From NCBI GenBank assembly GCA_003344405.1, contig NOWV01000103.1:124001-188000 (forward strand): DNA of 64,000 nt, read 5' to 3'. Of the stretch, positions 46,460 to 64,000 are shown in pieces. The notes beneath the pieces were generated by a model. It did no database searches. It was not told the DNA's origin and saw nothing but the letters and a program-made list of their open reading frames with translations. A program made the translations under genes and the position numbers. Within the stretch, counting starts at the first letter, position 1; the number at the start of each line of letters is the position of its first letter. The stretch comes from Trichoplax sp. H2. Taxonomy: Eukaryota > Placozoa > Uniplacotomia > Trichoplacea.

Positions 46460-49400
46460 TTATTTAGCTTCTTGGCAATCCAAGGCAACGGTAACTGTCT
46501 TGACTTCAGTATAAAGTTGAAGTGCGTATTCTCCACTAATAAATTTATAATTATACGGAGAAAGTTAGTATAGATTTTTAGATCGAATGAATTAACAGGA
46601 TTGATATTGCACTGTTTAGCAGTGTAGAAAATTATTTATCAACAAGATACTCCTACTTCTATCAGAATTACTGTAAAAACTGCTGTGGCTTTAAAAACGT
46701 TTCGTAAGATCTAATACACATATACATAATAGTAATAACATGTAATTGTACTTACCATTCACGCCCAATACCAGACATCTTGAAACCGCCGAAAGGTGCT
46801 TGAGAGGCAAAGACATCATAGCAATTGACCCTGTAAGCATTAAATAACAACTAATAAATTACTGCTGGTTGTGCATTTGTTACAGTAATGCAGCAGGAGT
46901 TCAGTAGATACTGCAATGAAGTAATTCTACTTAATAATTGTGCTGTAGAGTTAAAGTTAAGTAGCAGAGCTTAAAAACGCATTTTACCAAATAGTGCCAG
47001 CTCTCAAATGATTAGAAACATGCAAGGCCTTCTTCAAATCTTTAGTGAAAACAGCCCCAGCTAATCCGTAAGTCGTATCGTTAGCACGCTCGATGACTTC
47101 ATCAAGTGTTGAAAATTTAAAAATTTGCATAACAGGTCCAAATATCTGCGTGATAGCAATAAAAAATATGTCAATCTATGAGATTTATATTTATAGATTA
47201 TTTTAGTGTTATAACATAACTGTATATGAGATAGGTATACTGCTAAACAAAATACAATGCGCACTTCTTCCTTTGCGATTCTCATATTATCTTGTACATC
47301 CGTGAATACAGTTGGCTGAATGAAATAACCACGACTACCGTAACGACATCCACCGCATTTCATGTTAGCTCCTTCACTTTTACCGCTTTCAATAAGTTCT
47401 AGAATCTTATTAAATTGGTCTTCGTCGACCTATAGGTTGTTTTAAGAGGTAGTAAGTACAATTTAACGTAATCTGTTAACTATAATAGCGCAAATCGTGC
47501 TTAACGTCGTTGCAGTATGGAAATGTTAACCTTAACCCTTATAATTAAATATGCATAATTCAATAACAAAATGGCTTACTTCAGTAGCTACGATAAGAAT
47601 GCGCCATTACAATTTAAAAGTTATCATTAAATCTATTTAATGATTGGACGGCGTATAGGCCGAAATTTTAATTTACAGCTAGTAACAAGATGAGTGTTAT
47701 GTAGAGATGGCACAAGTAGCAGTGGTTATTATACTAACTTGGGGCCCTTGTTCAACGTCATCGAAGGGATTGCCAACAGAAATGGCTTTGGCTTTGGCTA
47801 CAGCCCGAGCAACAAATTCGTCATAGATAGTATCCTGGACAAAGATACGTGTACCAGCACAGCAGCATTGGCCTTGATTAAGAAAGAGGCCTATGTGGGA
47901 CCAGTGCACCGCTTCATCAACTAAAAAATTTAACAACGTCTTCAATTATCAAGGGAATCTCTTAATATGGACGTTACAATTTTAAATTAAAGAAATACAA
48001 CTAAATATTAAAAGGAGTAAATGAAAATTATATTTTAGAATGATGAAAACTTACGGTCGGCATCATCAAAAATGATATTAGGACTCTTGCCACCCAATTC
48101 CAGCGTAACTTTTTTTAGATTAGAAGCACCAGCGGCTTTCATGATAATTTGACCAATCTACAATTCCAATGAACTGAATTAATCATAATTTTTGTGTCGC
48201 GACTTTGAACTCCGCGTAATAAAATTCTTGTAGAATTTTTTTGAACCTCAGTTGAGCCAGTAAATGCTACTTTGTCGACATCAGGATGACCAGTGATAGC
48301 TGCACCTGCAGTGGGTCCATAGCCTGGTACAACGTTAATAACACCTGGTGGAAATCCGGCCTACATTATTAATATATAAAGTTTCCAGTTAAAAACGGAA
48401 GTATAGCACGTTCGAAGAGTTGACTTCCACATCATATATTGGTCAATAAACTAGTTAGTCCCAATTTGTATCCTACCTCTACAACAAGTGAACAAAGATA
48501 CAAAGCGGTGAGAGGCGTTTGCTCGGCGGGTTTCATTACAACAACATTGCCGCATGCAATAGCAGGTGCCCATTTCCATGAGGCCATAAGGATTGGAAAG
48601 TTCCACTATTTATAATAAAATTGAAAACAGTGGTCATTAAAGATTGAATTTATTCAAGTAAAGCGATAAAGTACTGATAATTCAACTTGAGTGCAATTAT
48701 TCTCAGTACAGGCTTGAACTAAGTCAACATTAAAATGAGGCGTATTTACTGGGATTATTTGGCCACAGACACCAATTGGTTCATGTCTTGTGTATGTCAT
48801 ATATGGTCCATCTTAAACAAGGTTGTTGTTAAAACGTTAGTGAATCAAATGGCAATGGTTAACAATAATTAAACAATTAATTGTAAATATGCGTATTTCG
48901 TAAATAAATATTTTAGTAGTAAATTACCGACTGGTATCGTCTTGCCATGGATTTTATCAGCCCATCCTGCAAAATACCTAAATGGAAGAAGATGCAATCG
49001 TATCACCTGACTTTCGAAATTACTTCATTAATAACGATGCATAATTATCAACCCATTCATAGTTGGCCTACCTTAAACATGCAATTGATAGCGTTATATC
49101 AGCACTTTTAGCGACTCTTACTGGTTTACCGTTGTCAAGAGATTCTAAAGACTACGATTAGGAATAAGCTAAACTTATTAAGCAGTTAAAGAGCTCATAT
49201 TTATGAGATATGATAAATGAGTAACATTATAATCATAATCGTAAAGCATAGATGAATTAGTTAATTGCGATTTAGAATTTGAACTATAGTCTATATCTGA
49301 GCAAAAACTATCTTTACATAAAATTGCGTGATACGAATCAACTCGATTTTATCATGAACACACGTATGAGAGTATCGACTGGTAATCTATATGCTTTTCC

Positions 49401-51072
49401 CTAATTAAGTTTTATGGATAGGTCATAGGTTATGTTCAAAATTACGGCTAAGCATAACGCTTATAAGGAGAAAGTATATATCAAGTATTGATATAATAAG
49501 TACTGTAATTTACCGCTAAGTAGTCTATATCTCTTTCCATTAGATCGGCCAATTTGTTTAGTAAACGACCACGTTGAGAAGCATTCGTGGTACGCCAAAC
49601 GCTTCCCTTTTTAAAGGCCTTTTTTGCAGCTTCTACTGCAATTTCAACATCAGCCTATTACGATATAGTAGTGGATGATAAATACAATATAATGACTATA
49701 TGACAGATAAGCGATTGTTGCTCTCCTGAAATTAAAGGGTTCAATCTTTTGTAATTGCTTACCTTGTCACCTTCAGCAACATCACAAATCTTTTCACCTG
49801 TACAAGGATTGATGGTTGGAAAAGTTTTACCGCTGATAGAGTCATGCCATTCGTTATTGATGAAAACCTGTTAGGATAGAATAGCATTATCTATAACTTA
49901 GTTGATATTCAATCTAACATTGCAGTAAAATCATATCTTAACTAAATTGAGCTCTTGGGCATTAACTCTTAAAAGGTGTAGGCCAAACTATTATCTATCA
50001 TTTTCTATTACTGACCATAATAGCCACTGTTCACATTGCTAGTATACATTGTTATTCCATTCGCTACTTTATTGTAAAGATTGTCAGGAGGAATATATCA
50101 AAAATATTGCACTGTTGGCGTACGCGTCTGTACGGTGTTGAGATGGACTAAAAAGGTTTCTTGTTGGTTCATACGTATATATGATTGACCTTTAAAACAA
50201 TTTACTGTACCTAATTAATTATGTTATCAGTTGATGCATCAGTACATGCTGAACACAGGCTTATTTTTGTATTAGTATAAACACGCTACGGATATGGAGA
50301 TCTTTAGTAATTCTTTCTCCACATGATTTTGCTGTGCAAAGTAATCAGTTGATGATGGCGTGGCAATTACAGTACAATGATTGTATCTTTCAAAATGGTT
50401 ACAATTAATTTAATTAACGTATATATATCTATAACTATATTATTACTATTACTAGGAATATGCTGTAAGAACTGCTTGAAGGCGTAGGCGTACAACGAGA
50501 ACCGACGCCGTTAGACGTAGCAGATGCAAAATTTGGGTTCTCTACTGCCCCCCCCCCAAAACGTACAACTATGCTACCAGTACTGCACTGACGGCTGGGT
50601 CGATGATATTTATAGTCCCTTCTACAAGGCCAGAGAATACAATAAATCTTTCAAATTTTTTTTCAATGCATTAATATATCGAAGAAGAGAAATCGTTACC
50701 GTCTTTTCCGTATTGCTGTGCTACTGCAGTGCCCTTTCAGAATTTCAAGGCTTGCACAACTTGTCGTACAGCAAAATTGATCATTAACTGACCCATTAAG
50801 GCAAAATTGCAAAGTCATCAATATCCTCTACCTGTAGCTTAAGCTACAGACTATTGCAAATGACATTCTATCGAGAGCTACAGCATTGCTTGTTTAATTC
50901 TATTATTATTATTATTATTATTATGTATAAATCGAAGTATATGAGACAACAGTAAACTTGAGAACGCTTTAAAACTATAGATTTTTATGTTTTTTTTTAC
51001 TGTAATTGCGAGTAATCAGCAGTGCTAGCTAACCTTTGTATATTTAATTTCTGGATTAGAATCAAAAGACAT
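46460..51072 (-). CDS. ALDH-4: complete aldehyde dehydrogenase (ALDH1/2 class), 14 exons
   Basis: Minus-strand exons: 51034-51072, 49763-49867, 49514-49654, 49072-49151, 48928-48977, 48750-48811, 48477-48605, 48247-48360, 48055-48157, 47739-47920, 47265-47429, 46988-47145, 46756-46830 and 46460-46535. All junctions are in phase, giving 492 aa. The N-terminus [13 protein letters not shown] has no targeting presequence. Visible motifs: [24 protein letters not shown] (E260), GQCCCAGTR (nucleophile C294), EEIFGPVM and PFGGFKMSG. By family it oxidises aldehydes with NAD(P)+; the substrate cannot be told from sequence. Relative to ALDH-1/-2, a phase-0 intron splits the large exon right after GSTE (between 48247 and 48157). 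The sequence GREC at the last junction replaces the usual GREL. Intron 1 is long (1.2 kb). Confidence 0.95.
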
Positions 51073-51297
51073 GATGAAAGTTCAGTCGCTAATGTAAAAA
51101 AAGACAAGAAGTCAATGCTAAAATAGGGAAATTGATCCATATTAAATAGTAACTAGTTTAAATTGGCAAGTTATTTTCACCTGCAGTAGGTTGAAAAAGA
51201 GAATATTGCAAGGAGCGAAGTTTTATGTGTCTTACCCTGACCTGTTAGAAAAGGAAGAGAACGGTAAAACAGTTTGCAGATCTTTTTATTAACTGGA

Positions 51298-51482
51298 GGT
51301 ACAGTACAATACCCTGCAGTACTACAGTACAGCCGACCATGGCACTACCAGGTACTAAAGTACAGTACAGACTGTACAGTACTCTATGCAGCTAACGTAC
51401 AGTACTACAGTAGTATACTGTAGCATGCTACAGTTCGTTTGCTGGTTTGTTTACACAGTACTGTACTGTACTGTAGGTACAG
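51298..51482. repeat. Dense cluster of GTAC-centred palindromes
   Basis: Within about 185 bp the words GTACAGTAC, GTACTGTAC, ACAGTACTACAGTA and their reverse complements recur many times, for example ACAGTACTGTACTGTACTGT near the right end. The strand can fold on itself at many registers. Similar clusters occur near 14640-14770, 53217-53290, 60090-60115 and 60358-60378. Confidence 0.7.
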
Positions 51483-51845
51483 GTTAAGGTTTTGTTTACA
51501 TCGATGATGCTTTGAAGGCCTTTCCAATTGGAACATGGCGTGTACACAAATCTATAGAAAAGTTCACGAATCGAACAGACTGTAGTGTAGCCAACTTGTG
51601 CAACAGGAATAAAATAGTTCAACCAGTTCAAGAAGGGGGTCAGCAAGAACGCCTTCACACTGAGTCAGCTGATGAATTTCGACTCCCCTGGTTGCTTGGC
51701 TTCATCTTTTAAAAGTATTATTGAGTTGGGTACGTAGAGTGTACCGAAGAGAAAGAAAACTTTACCCCTATGATACGGTAGACCCTGTGACTCTATAACA
51801 AATCTTGATGGGATCAATTTCAATGTGTTTTTTTTTTGCAGAGGT

Positions 51846-52020
51846 GTTGACAATAGTTTTGGCTAAGGATTCTAACCAACTTTTTATAGAGTGACGGATC
51901 TACATTAAAGTAAAAATAGAATATTCTTATAGGATTAATTTCGATCATTTTTGGGGTGAGGGTGTTGATGATAGTTTCAGTTGAGTATTGTAAGAACTTT
52001 TTATAAAGCGACGGGTCTAG
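51846..52020. repeat. Two-copy diverged repeat (offset about 118 bp)
   Basis: GTTGACAATAGTTTTGGCT at 51846 and GTTGATGATAGTTTCAGTT at about 51964 begin two parallel blocks. Each continues to an ACTTTTTATA-AGYGACGGRTCTA end. On the minus strand both encode a DPSLYKK word, so this may be the relic of a repeated coding segment, but neither copy sits in a supported gene. Confidence 0.6.
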
Positions 52021-53440
52021 ATTACGGCAAAATTCAAAAGTCAAGACTAGCATACTGTACTGCAGCGGGATACAGTATATCTAAACAAATATAGTAGAAT
52101 CACTACTAGAGTGTTTCCAAGTCTGTTTATTGTAGCATTGTTGAAAAACATACGTCAACAATCAAACAGGACTTGTTACAACGTTATCGACGATCCAGTT
52201 TAGGATGTGGTATTATTAATTAAGTGAAAAAAAGGATCCGGTTTTCCGCCATATTGTACAATCCAATTTAACACGTATCTGATACAATGGAAGCAAATGT
52301 TACAATTTCGGTCCTCAATTGCTCACTAATCCATCGCAAATTGTTATATTGACATCCAAGTACAGTATTCATGGCACCATTAGTTGAACAACGAATAAAG
52401 TACTTATCTCTCCCTTAACAACAGTTGCAGGCAAAATAAACATGTAATGCTTCTGTATTCGCTATATACAATGATACAGTACTTATGCATCGAAGGTCCT
52501 GCAAAAAAACCCCCCTGCAGAACGCAGTGTACATCGTTAAAAGTAAATTAAAACACTAGATATTTGACAACATCTTGTAAAATGACGATACGAAAATACG
52601 TATAGTATTTACGTAATATGTTGTTACTGCTTGAAGTGTTGACGTCAGTGATCGACATACTAAAATATTGCATCAATCTGGGATTTTTTTTATCGTTCAA
52701 GAAGGATGATATAAATGTGAACTGTATTCGTTGACTTGCAACCAAATGCACTCATAGACTACTAGGTAATAACTAGTAGCCCATGATGGAAGTTAAATGA
52801 TGTTGCATTTGCAAAAGCGGCTACAGCAGACGACACCCATTCACTGATGACAACCATAACGATGATAAAAATATCAATAATCAATCATTATTGATCAATT
52901 ATAACGTATAGCTAGTAAACTCTCACGTCAGTCAAGTGTCATTAAAGGCAGAGTGCGATATTGATTAAAAATAAGATAAGATCATGAAACATTGGCTATC
53001 CAGTATTCAATGCCAATGTTCATGATCTGCACACTTGATAAAGCGCTACTTCAATCCGAAAACTATCGATTTCTATCGTTGATGATCGGAAGGAAGCGAA
53101 GTGATCGTGAATTTGCAGTAGCAACTTTTAAAGATAGCTAGCAGACTGCCATTCGCCTTTTTGTTGTTATGATATATTCTTGCTCATAATATTGTCATAA
53201 TAATGATGAGGTCATGCTACAGTACTGTACAGTATATTAACATACGGCTATCGATTATATTATACAGTACAGTACAGTATACTGTATTGCGATATTAAAG
53301 TATTATTATTATTATTATTACATTAATTTTCCCTTATTATTATTATTATGACTATACCAAGGTTATACTGTACTGTACAGTATGTACTATAATTATGCAT
53401 CATAATAATTAGGCAATGCAAGATTGATGATATAATTTGG

Positions 53441-53829
53441 TATCTTGATTGACAGCAGGGCGTTCCTTCATCACACTACCGGACGTACCGTACCATTCAT
53501 CCATTATCTTGTTGTAACTAACTACGATAAGGCAAATCGTCACTGTACTAAACTATCATGAATTTTGTCATGATACAGTATGCTATACTGTCATTTGTAT
53601 CGTGATTGACAGCAAGGCATGGCCCTGTTCCTGCCTGCATCACACCACCAAACGTATCAATTCATCCATTATCTTGTTTCAACTACGATAGGGCAAATCG
53701 TCGTGTATCGTGATTGACAGCAGGGCGTTCCTGCGTCACACCACCCGACGTACCGTTCATCCATGATCTTGTTTCAACTACGATAAGGCAAATCGTCACA
53801 GCCCTAAACTATCATTAATTTCATCATGA
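53441..53829. repeat. Three-copy diverged tandem repeat
   Basis: Copies at about 53441-53574, 53597-53702 and 53705-53829. Each begins with TGATTGACAGCA.GG and includes CATCACAC.ACC.GACGTA and TTCATCCAT.ATCTTGTT. They continue with AACTACGATA.GGCAAATCGTC. Copies 1 and 3 also share the extension CTAAACTATCAT.AATTT. No coding content was seen. Confidence 0.8.
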
Positions 53830-54113
53830 TGAGCAACACTATACTGTACGCGGATTATTCTGTCATAGACAGTGTAATCCATGCCTTATATAAGCCGTCA
53901 TGATAGGGTTCAGGTTAATTTCCATAATATACAGCAGTATTCTAAAGCTCGAATGAACTACTAGCATAGTTGATATGCCTGCCAGTGAAATGACACACAG
54001 GCAAATTCGTATACTTGAGATTACAGTAGCACTTATTACTATGCTGTCATGATCAATTAACATGCTGAAATCTTGAAGAAAAATAGAATTAATTAAAGCC
54101 AATGCAGGATAGC

Positions 54114-54158
54114 AGGGCATGTCATATTAAAGCTAGTTGAGCTTTCATGACATGCCCT
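54114..54158. repeat. Long near-perfect hairpin
   Basis: The left arm AGGGCATGTCAT plus AAAGCT (54114-54134) pairs with AGCTTT plus ATGACATGCCCT (54140-54158). Five bases (AGTTG) form the loop and there is a small bulge in the left arm. It could be the tip of a small inverted-repeat element or a structured transcript. Confidence 0.7.
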
Positions 54159-54716
54159 ATTATGATCATGATTATTATGCTGCCCAAGTATTCCATCATA
54201 CTGTACTAAGATTAGAATGCATCCAAGTTACTATGTAAATTACCGTAATACTACGGATAGATAGACATTCGCATATCGTGTTAATCTGTGTGCTACTGCA
54301 AGACTTTCCTCCGAAGTAGTTCCAAACTCATTACAATGCATAGAGCCTGACGTTGATTGTAAAGTTTGCATAGTAGCAAGCAGCTGATATGCCATCCAGC
54401 TGTTAACATGCTATCCTAACAAGAAGGATATCATCTGACAGTTCGAGTGTGTTTCAGCAATTAGACTGATTTTAAATTGAAGTAGTTTAAATGCAGAACT
54501 CAACGGTAAACCAGGACAACATATGTAGACCATGATATTAAAGTTGCACTATAGATAGTAGTCAATTACTGTAGGTCATACAACAATTAGTTGTAATAGA
54601 AGTTCAATTGCATTATAAGATTAGCCTGTTCGTTTTTACTGGAATCACCTTTACTTAAAAATCCCAAAATTACCGGATATCACATAAGAAGTGTAAACAA
54701 TTTGTTTAAAATGAAT

Positions 54717-59978
<5,262 letters not shown>

Positions 59979-62074
59979 TGTAGATTTTTTTTTCCCGTGT
60001 ACGGATCAACAACTTGGATGATAATTAAATGACAACCTGTCCACAACGGTAGCTACTTACTACTGCTGTGCTGTCAGGGGTTTTGTCAACACGGTACTGT
60101 ACTGTACGTACGCTGTTACCTCTTCACCTCTTGTGTTTACTTAATTAATAATAGGCCATGCCATGGACTACTAAAAAGAAGGGGCAGGAGACGGCTTCAG
60201 TGCAAAATAATATAGAGGCTTATTATTTTTGGGGGTGATTTTACTATACGCTACCGAGGAAACTGTATACTGTATTATACTGCTTAAATGTTAAAACTAA
60301 TTCAAACCAACTAGCGGGCTAATAGCAGCTAATTTGGATATCAATCGCGGACAGGATAGTGTACTGTACTGTACTATTACAGACATGCGATACAGTTGGA
60401 ATGACCAGTAAAATAATCAGCCACCAAATTATTACTAGAGTGAACAACCGTTTCCTCTTCCGTCTCTTTTTTTAGTAGGCCCTGTCATATCCTTTGCGTC
60501 CAGTACTGTATCTTTGTAAACACGCAGCAGGGGTGCATGGCTTTTGCTATTGTAGTCAAAATCATGTGAGTAAGAAAAGTTGCACAGCATTTAATGCTAT
60601 ACATTTAATACTACCAACTTGATGGAGTCCATTGTACAACCCTCAAACTCCCACAAGCGCCGAACGCTTTAAGGAATGCTTCATGTAGTCATACTGTACT
60701 CAGGGTAGAATGTGTGTTGAGTCTACGACAGCAGATTTTATAAATCTTTTTTTCTTACTATTGTAGTTTCTGGCAAAATAGACGTGGTTCTGATCAGAGA
60801 TCAGTATTGACATTCTATATTGTATGTAAATACGCGTAGTTATGATCTCATCGATACGATTACTGTATGTACGAGCGAATAGTGTTGAGTCCATACTTAT
60901 GACTACATTTAGAATTGGATAATCCTAAGGAATGTTCTAGTCCATCCAGGTACTCCAAGGCAGTAACCATGTATTTATCTGTTTTAAGATATTGCTGTTT
61001 GCTTTGTTTTGCAAAGAACAACACAGATGAAGGAGTGGGTAGATATACTAGTATACAGTATGTATTACTCGTTAGTCCAAAGATTGGCCGATCATGCCTT
61101 TAAGATTATCCAAATCTAAGAAATGTCAATGAACAATATTGTACCACTACCCGAACCTCTAATACACACTATGCTGTTATTGCAGGGTCTTGTGCAATTG
61201 ATACAATCAAGACTCTCAATCTTGTAAACTAACTATTGAGGCGATTATTTAGTTAACATCGAAGATTTCTTCTAGCTGGAGGCTTTTATTACTAACATAA
61301 TATGACTAATCATCGTTCAATATCCAGCTACGGTACACGTACAAGCACGCTGTTCATTAATATTGTACACATACCACCGTATATAGCCTCAAAAAAATGA
61401 ATCAAGTTAGGCAATTAGACTACTCTATTAACAACGCTGAAGTACAGCATACGCGTACATATAGGTTACGGCCAATGTCCGAAGTTGGCCAATACGCGTA
61501 ATGGCCGATATATATATATAATGAGATTTGCCCACAAACCTGTATACGTGCTGTTTTAATAAATTTTCTGCAATTAATTATCTTAAAATGCTGAAAGTAG
61601 AACTACTGCCAGAGATATAGAGGAGGCAGTGGTATTTACTGCATTGCTTATATAGGATAAGCGCACTCTTATAGTAATTATAATTTATAGAGATAAAGTC
61701 CTGAACGCATATTCAGAACTTATTGTCATCGCGTTCACAGTAACGATTCAAATCTATCGAGATACGGATCATCTGCCGGTGTAAACTTTTATAGTAATAG
61801 ATAATTTTTACTTCCGGTAGTCCAATTTTATTCCCCTCGTAGCTGTGTATGTCACTGTATAACATTTTCCAGCTTTAAATATTTATGTAAAACAATTATC
61901 TGCATGCAAAGTAGTTTTATAGTTTCGGTTGTATACAAAAATTTGCAATAACAAAAGTACCACAACAGTAGTGATCATTTACACTTATCGCATAAGGATA
62001 AAAAAGTACAGCAGATAGCTCGGAAATATTCGTAACTTACTAAACAGATTAATTTAAGGGATTCGTACTTTACA
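59979..62074. other. Intergenic DNA between ALDH-5 and nicalin
   Basis: It holds the ALDH-5 upstream region and the nicalin 3' flank. GTAC palindromes occur at about 60090-60115 and 60358-60378, and a short TA run lies near 61508-61520. No exon or RNA gene was recognised. The frames at 60700-60894 and 60915-61103 have no supporting similarity. Confidence 0.5.
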
Positions 62075-64000
62075 TTAATCTGATTTTGATTTTGACTTAA
62101 TCGCAAAATAGGCCAGAATTCCAGCAACAGTTGGCATATTCTATTGAAACAAATGACAGAAATTAGCTATTAAGGTTAAGGTTAATAAGAGTGATATCAG
62201 GTGTATTTTAGACCAAAACATTTTTTAGACGATTAATACACATATCGTGAGACTTTTAGGGAGTGATGTATTTGGTAATTAGTATCACCTGAACGACGAG
62301 ATATACAACCCCAACATATGCCGCAATTCCAATAGCTAGGAAGAGATCAAATAAAGCTGGCTTGACCCTACCAATGGTGTAATCGTAAAAATCCAGTCAA
62401 TGTCACATGTAATGATTGTTTCATTAATAATATTCAACAAGGTATCTTGTATAAGAGCTTATTAGCTAAATATTACCTGTATGCATGTAACTGCATTAGT
62501 GAAGAATCATAAAATATGAATTCCGGGTCCCTATGCAACATTTGAAACATTTCTTTATTAGTACGTTCATGTTATTAATTAAGTAAAGTATTACGCAGAA
62601 AATACTATATAATCATCAATAAATCATTATAGTTATATGCAGTAACTTTAATTTATTGATCAAAAATTAATTGTACTTTTTATCAGGGCGCATGATAATT
62701 TTTTTCACATCTTTTAGGTGGGCTGTCATGACCTAAGCAGTAATAAAATTAGTGTGTAAAAATTTTACTCGGCGGACAGAAATAATAAGTTAAAATCTTA
62801 TGGTACCTGTTCAAAAGCGTTCAATAAATTATGATCTTTTCCGAATAATTGCGCTCCTCTGGGCTGCTTTGTAAGTTGATGCATCCAGGTTTCGATGAAA
62901 TCACGATGTAATGACTTAAATAGAAATTGTACAAATTTGCATTAAATAGGTGGCATGCAATATCGATTAACCATCAAATATGCGTTAGATGAAGCAGTCA
63001 CTATACATATGTATTAACTCAGTACAAACCAATTCATCTGTTAATAATTGAAATTGCTGTTCTTGTAGCTACAAGTAACGATAAAAGTAGGAGATTCTTA
63101 AAAGGTAGGGTTATGACTGAAGTTATAATTATCAGCGAGATAAAGAGTGAACTATAAAATATTTCATTAAAATTTACCTGAGATGAAAGGTTAAATATAT
63201 AGCGTGCAACAGATTCTCCAATAAATTTTACATTTTTCTCAATGATATCAACATTGGCTTCGAATCTGCCGTGAGAAGGTGCTGATTAGCTATAAATTAT
63301 TACAATAGCATGATAACAAGTTAACTATTACATGATCGCTTAGACCACTAATGCTGACCTAGTATCCGAGATAGTTCGCCGTCCTTTATCTACGTGATGA
63401 TTAAAGTGTGAGATTGTTCCGGAAGGCAGACGTCTGAGTGAAAATCTTTCATGCTCCCAGGAAAGCAAATCCTCTCCTAAGTTAATCTTCTTATGTATCA
63501 TCGTGAAGTTGATTCCAAGCATTTCAGCAGTTTGTTTGAATTCCTATAACGGTTCATGATATAGTATTTGCTGATATTAGCGTGTAGACTTCACAAAAAT
63601 AATGCTAATCACGTATATAAATTAACCTTTACAAGAGCATAACCAGCAGTATCTTCCTTAGGTGGTTTCGATACATGGAGATGTAAATTTTCTGAACGAC
63701 CAATGGAATCGATACATACAACGTAGTCAACGTCGGTCAATAGGTTGGAATCTAGGTCACAAAGGATTCAGCGGAGATTACATCATAGTACGTATCTCTT
63801 TCCATTTATCAATCTACACTAATACCTGCAGAATCTAATTCTTCTTCAATCCACTTTTTTGTTCCGTGATAATTAAAATTTCCACCCGCCGTGAGGACAA
63901 AGAGTAAGTTGTATCTAATAGAAGATATGTCAGCGTCAATACTATTTATCGCTATCCATTAGTAAACTTATTCTTCACAAGAAATCATACCTTGATCGCA
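62075..64000 (-). CDS. NCLN: Nicalin (NCLN), C-terminal part; 5' end beyond window
   Basis: Minus-strand exons: (64000 or beyond)-63991, 63826-63914, 63627-63751, 63359-63543, 63178-63265, 63030-63068, 62807-62914, 62677-62732, 62477-62530, 62289-62367 and 62075-62140. All are in phase, with the stop at 62075-62077. Order of signatures: [59 protein letters not shown], then [20 protein letters not shown], which starts the C-terminal membrane anchor. These match metazoan nicalin closely. Nicalin is an ER membrane protein with a degenerate M28 aminopeptidase-like lumenal domain. It works with NOMO and TMEM147 in the BOS complex at the translocon. Two acceptors were chosen among neighbours by phase and homology (62530 and 63265). 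The N-terminal half and signal peptide lie outside the window. Confidence 0.94.

Larger units (their letters stand above)
51073..54716. other. Spacer between ALDH-4 and ALDH-5, repeat-rich
   Basis: No gene recognised in 3.6 kb. It holds GTAC palindrome clusters (51298-51482 and 53217-53290), a two-copy repeat (51846-52020), ATT/TTA microsatellite runs (53305-53350), a three-copy repeat (53441-53829) and a long hairpin (54114-54158). Frames such as 51428-51658, 52548-52751 and 53863-54120 show no family signature. Confidence 0.5.

Noticed and set aside
47694-47924. Plus-strand open frame, with a similar one at 55962-56186
   Set aside because: Antisense to the nucleophilic-Cys exon of ALDH-4 and ALDH-5. 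Coding constraint on the other strand keeps it open.
53305-53350. ATT/TTA microsatellite (also 50903-50925)
   Set aside because: Ordinary simple repeats; not worth separate interest.

Overview
The window is nuclear DNA of an intron-rich, AT-rich animal. The evidence is the gene content (nicalin, ZCCHC9, a PPTC7-type mitochondrial PP2C phosphatase, an ACP7-type purple acid phosphatase, ALDH1/2-class dehydrogenases), spliceosomal GT-AG introns, conserved intron phases and the absence of operons. The compact metazoan gene set and the many short GTAC-centred palindromes fit an early-branching animal. A placozoan (Trichoplax-like) is my best guess, but this is inference and was not tested. Exons were found by translating both strands and joining exons at phase-compatible splice sites.

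Left part (1-30.5 kb). 458-4108 (+) is an intronless strawberry-notch (SBNO) family helicase-like protein with a C-terminal UBZ4-type zinc finger. About 5 kb with no recognisable gene follows. 9362-12361 (+) is a three-exon gene for a long, mostly disordered protein I do not recognise. 15127-17655 (+) is a complete six-exon PPTC7-like phosphatase. 18561-20478 (-) is a complete six-exon ZCCHC9 homologue, convergent with PPTC7. 23157-30479 (+) is a complete twelve-exon ACP7-like secreted acid phosphatase.

Middle and right (30.9-60 kb). This is a tandem array of aldehyde dehydrogenase genes, all on the minus strand. Two copies are complete with 14 exons each (ALDH-4 and ALDH-5). Three near-identical copies (ALDH-1, -2, -3) are each cut by one of two 20-N assembly gaps. 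An orphan first exon lies at the left edge of the array. The array grew by duplication of a unit made of gene plus spacer. The spacers carry decayed minisatellite-like repeats.

Right end (62.1-64 kb) is the 3' part of a nicalin (NCLN) gene on the minus strand, running off the window.

The genes do not form a single pathway. ALDH copies oxidise aldehydes, ACP7 is a secreted metallophosphatase, PPTC7 acts in mitochondria, ZCCHC9 in the nucleus/nucleolus, nicalin in the ER membrane, and the SBNO-UBZ protein presumably in the nucleus. I saw no mobile-element genes, CRISPR array, rRNA or convincing tRNA. The points most worth a second look are the SBNO-UBZ architecture and the evolution of the ALDH array.
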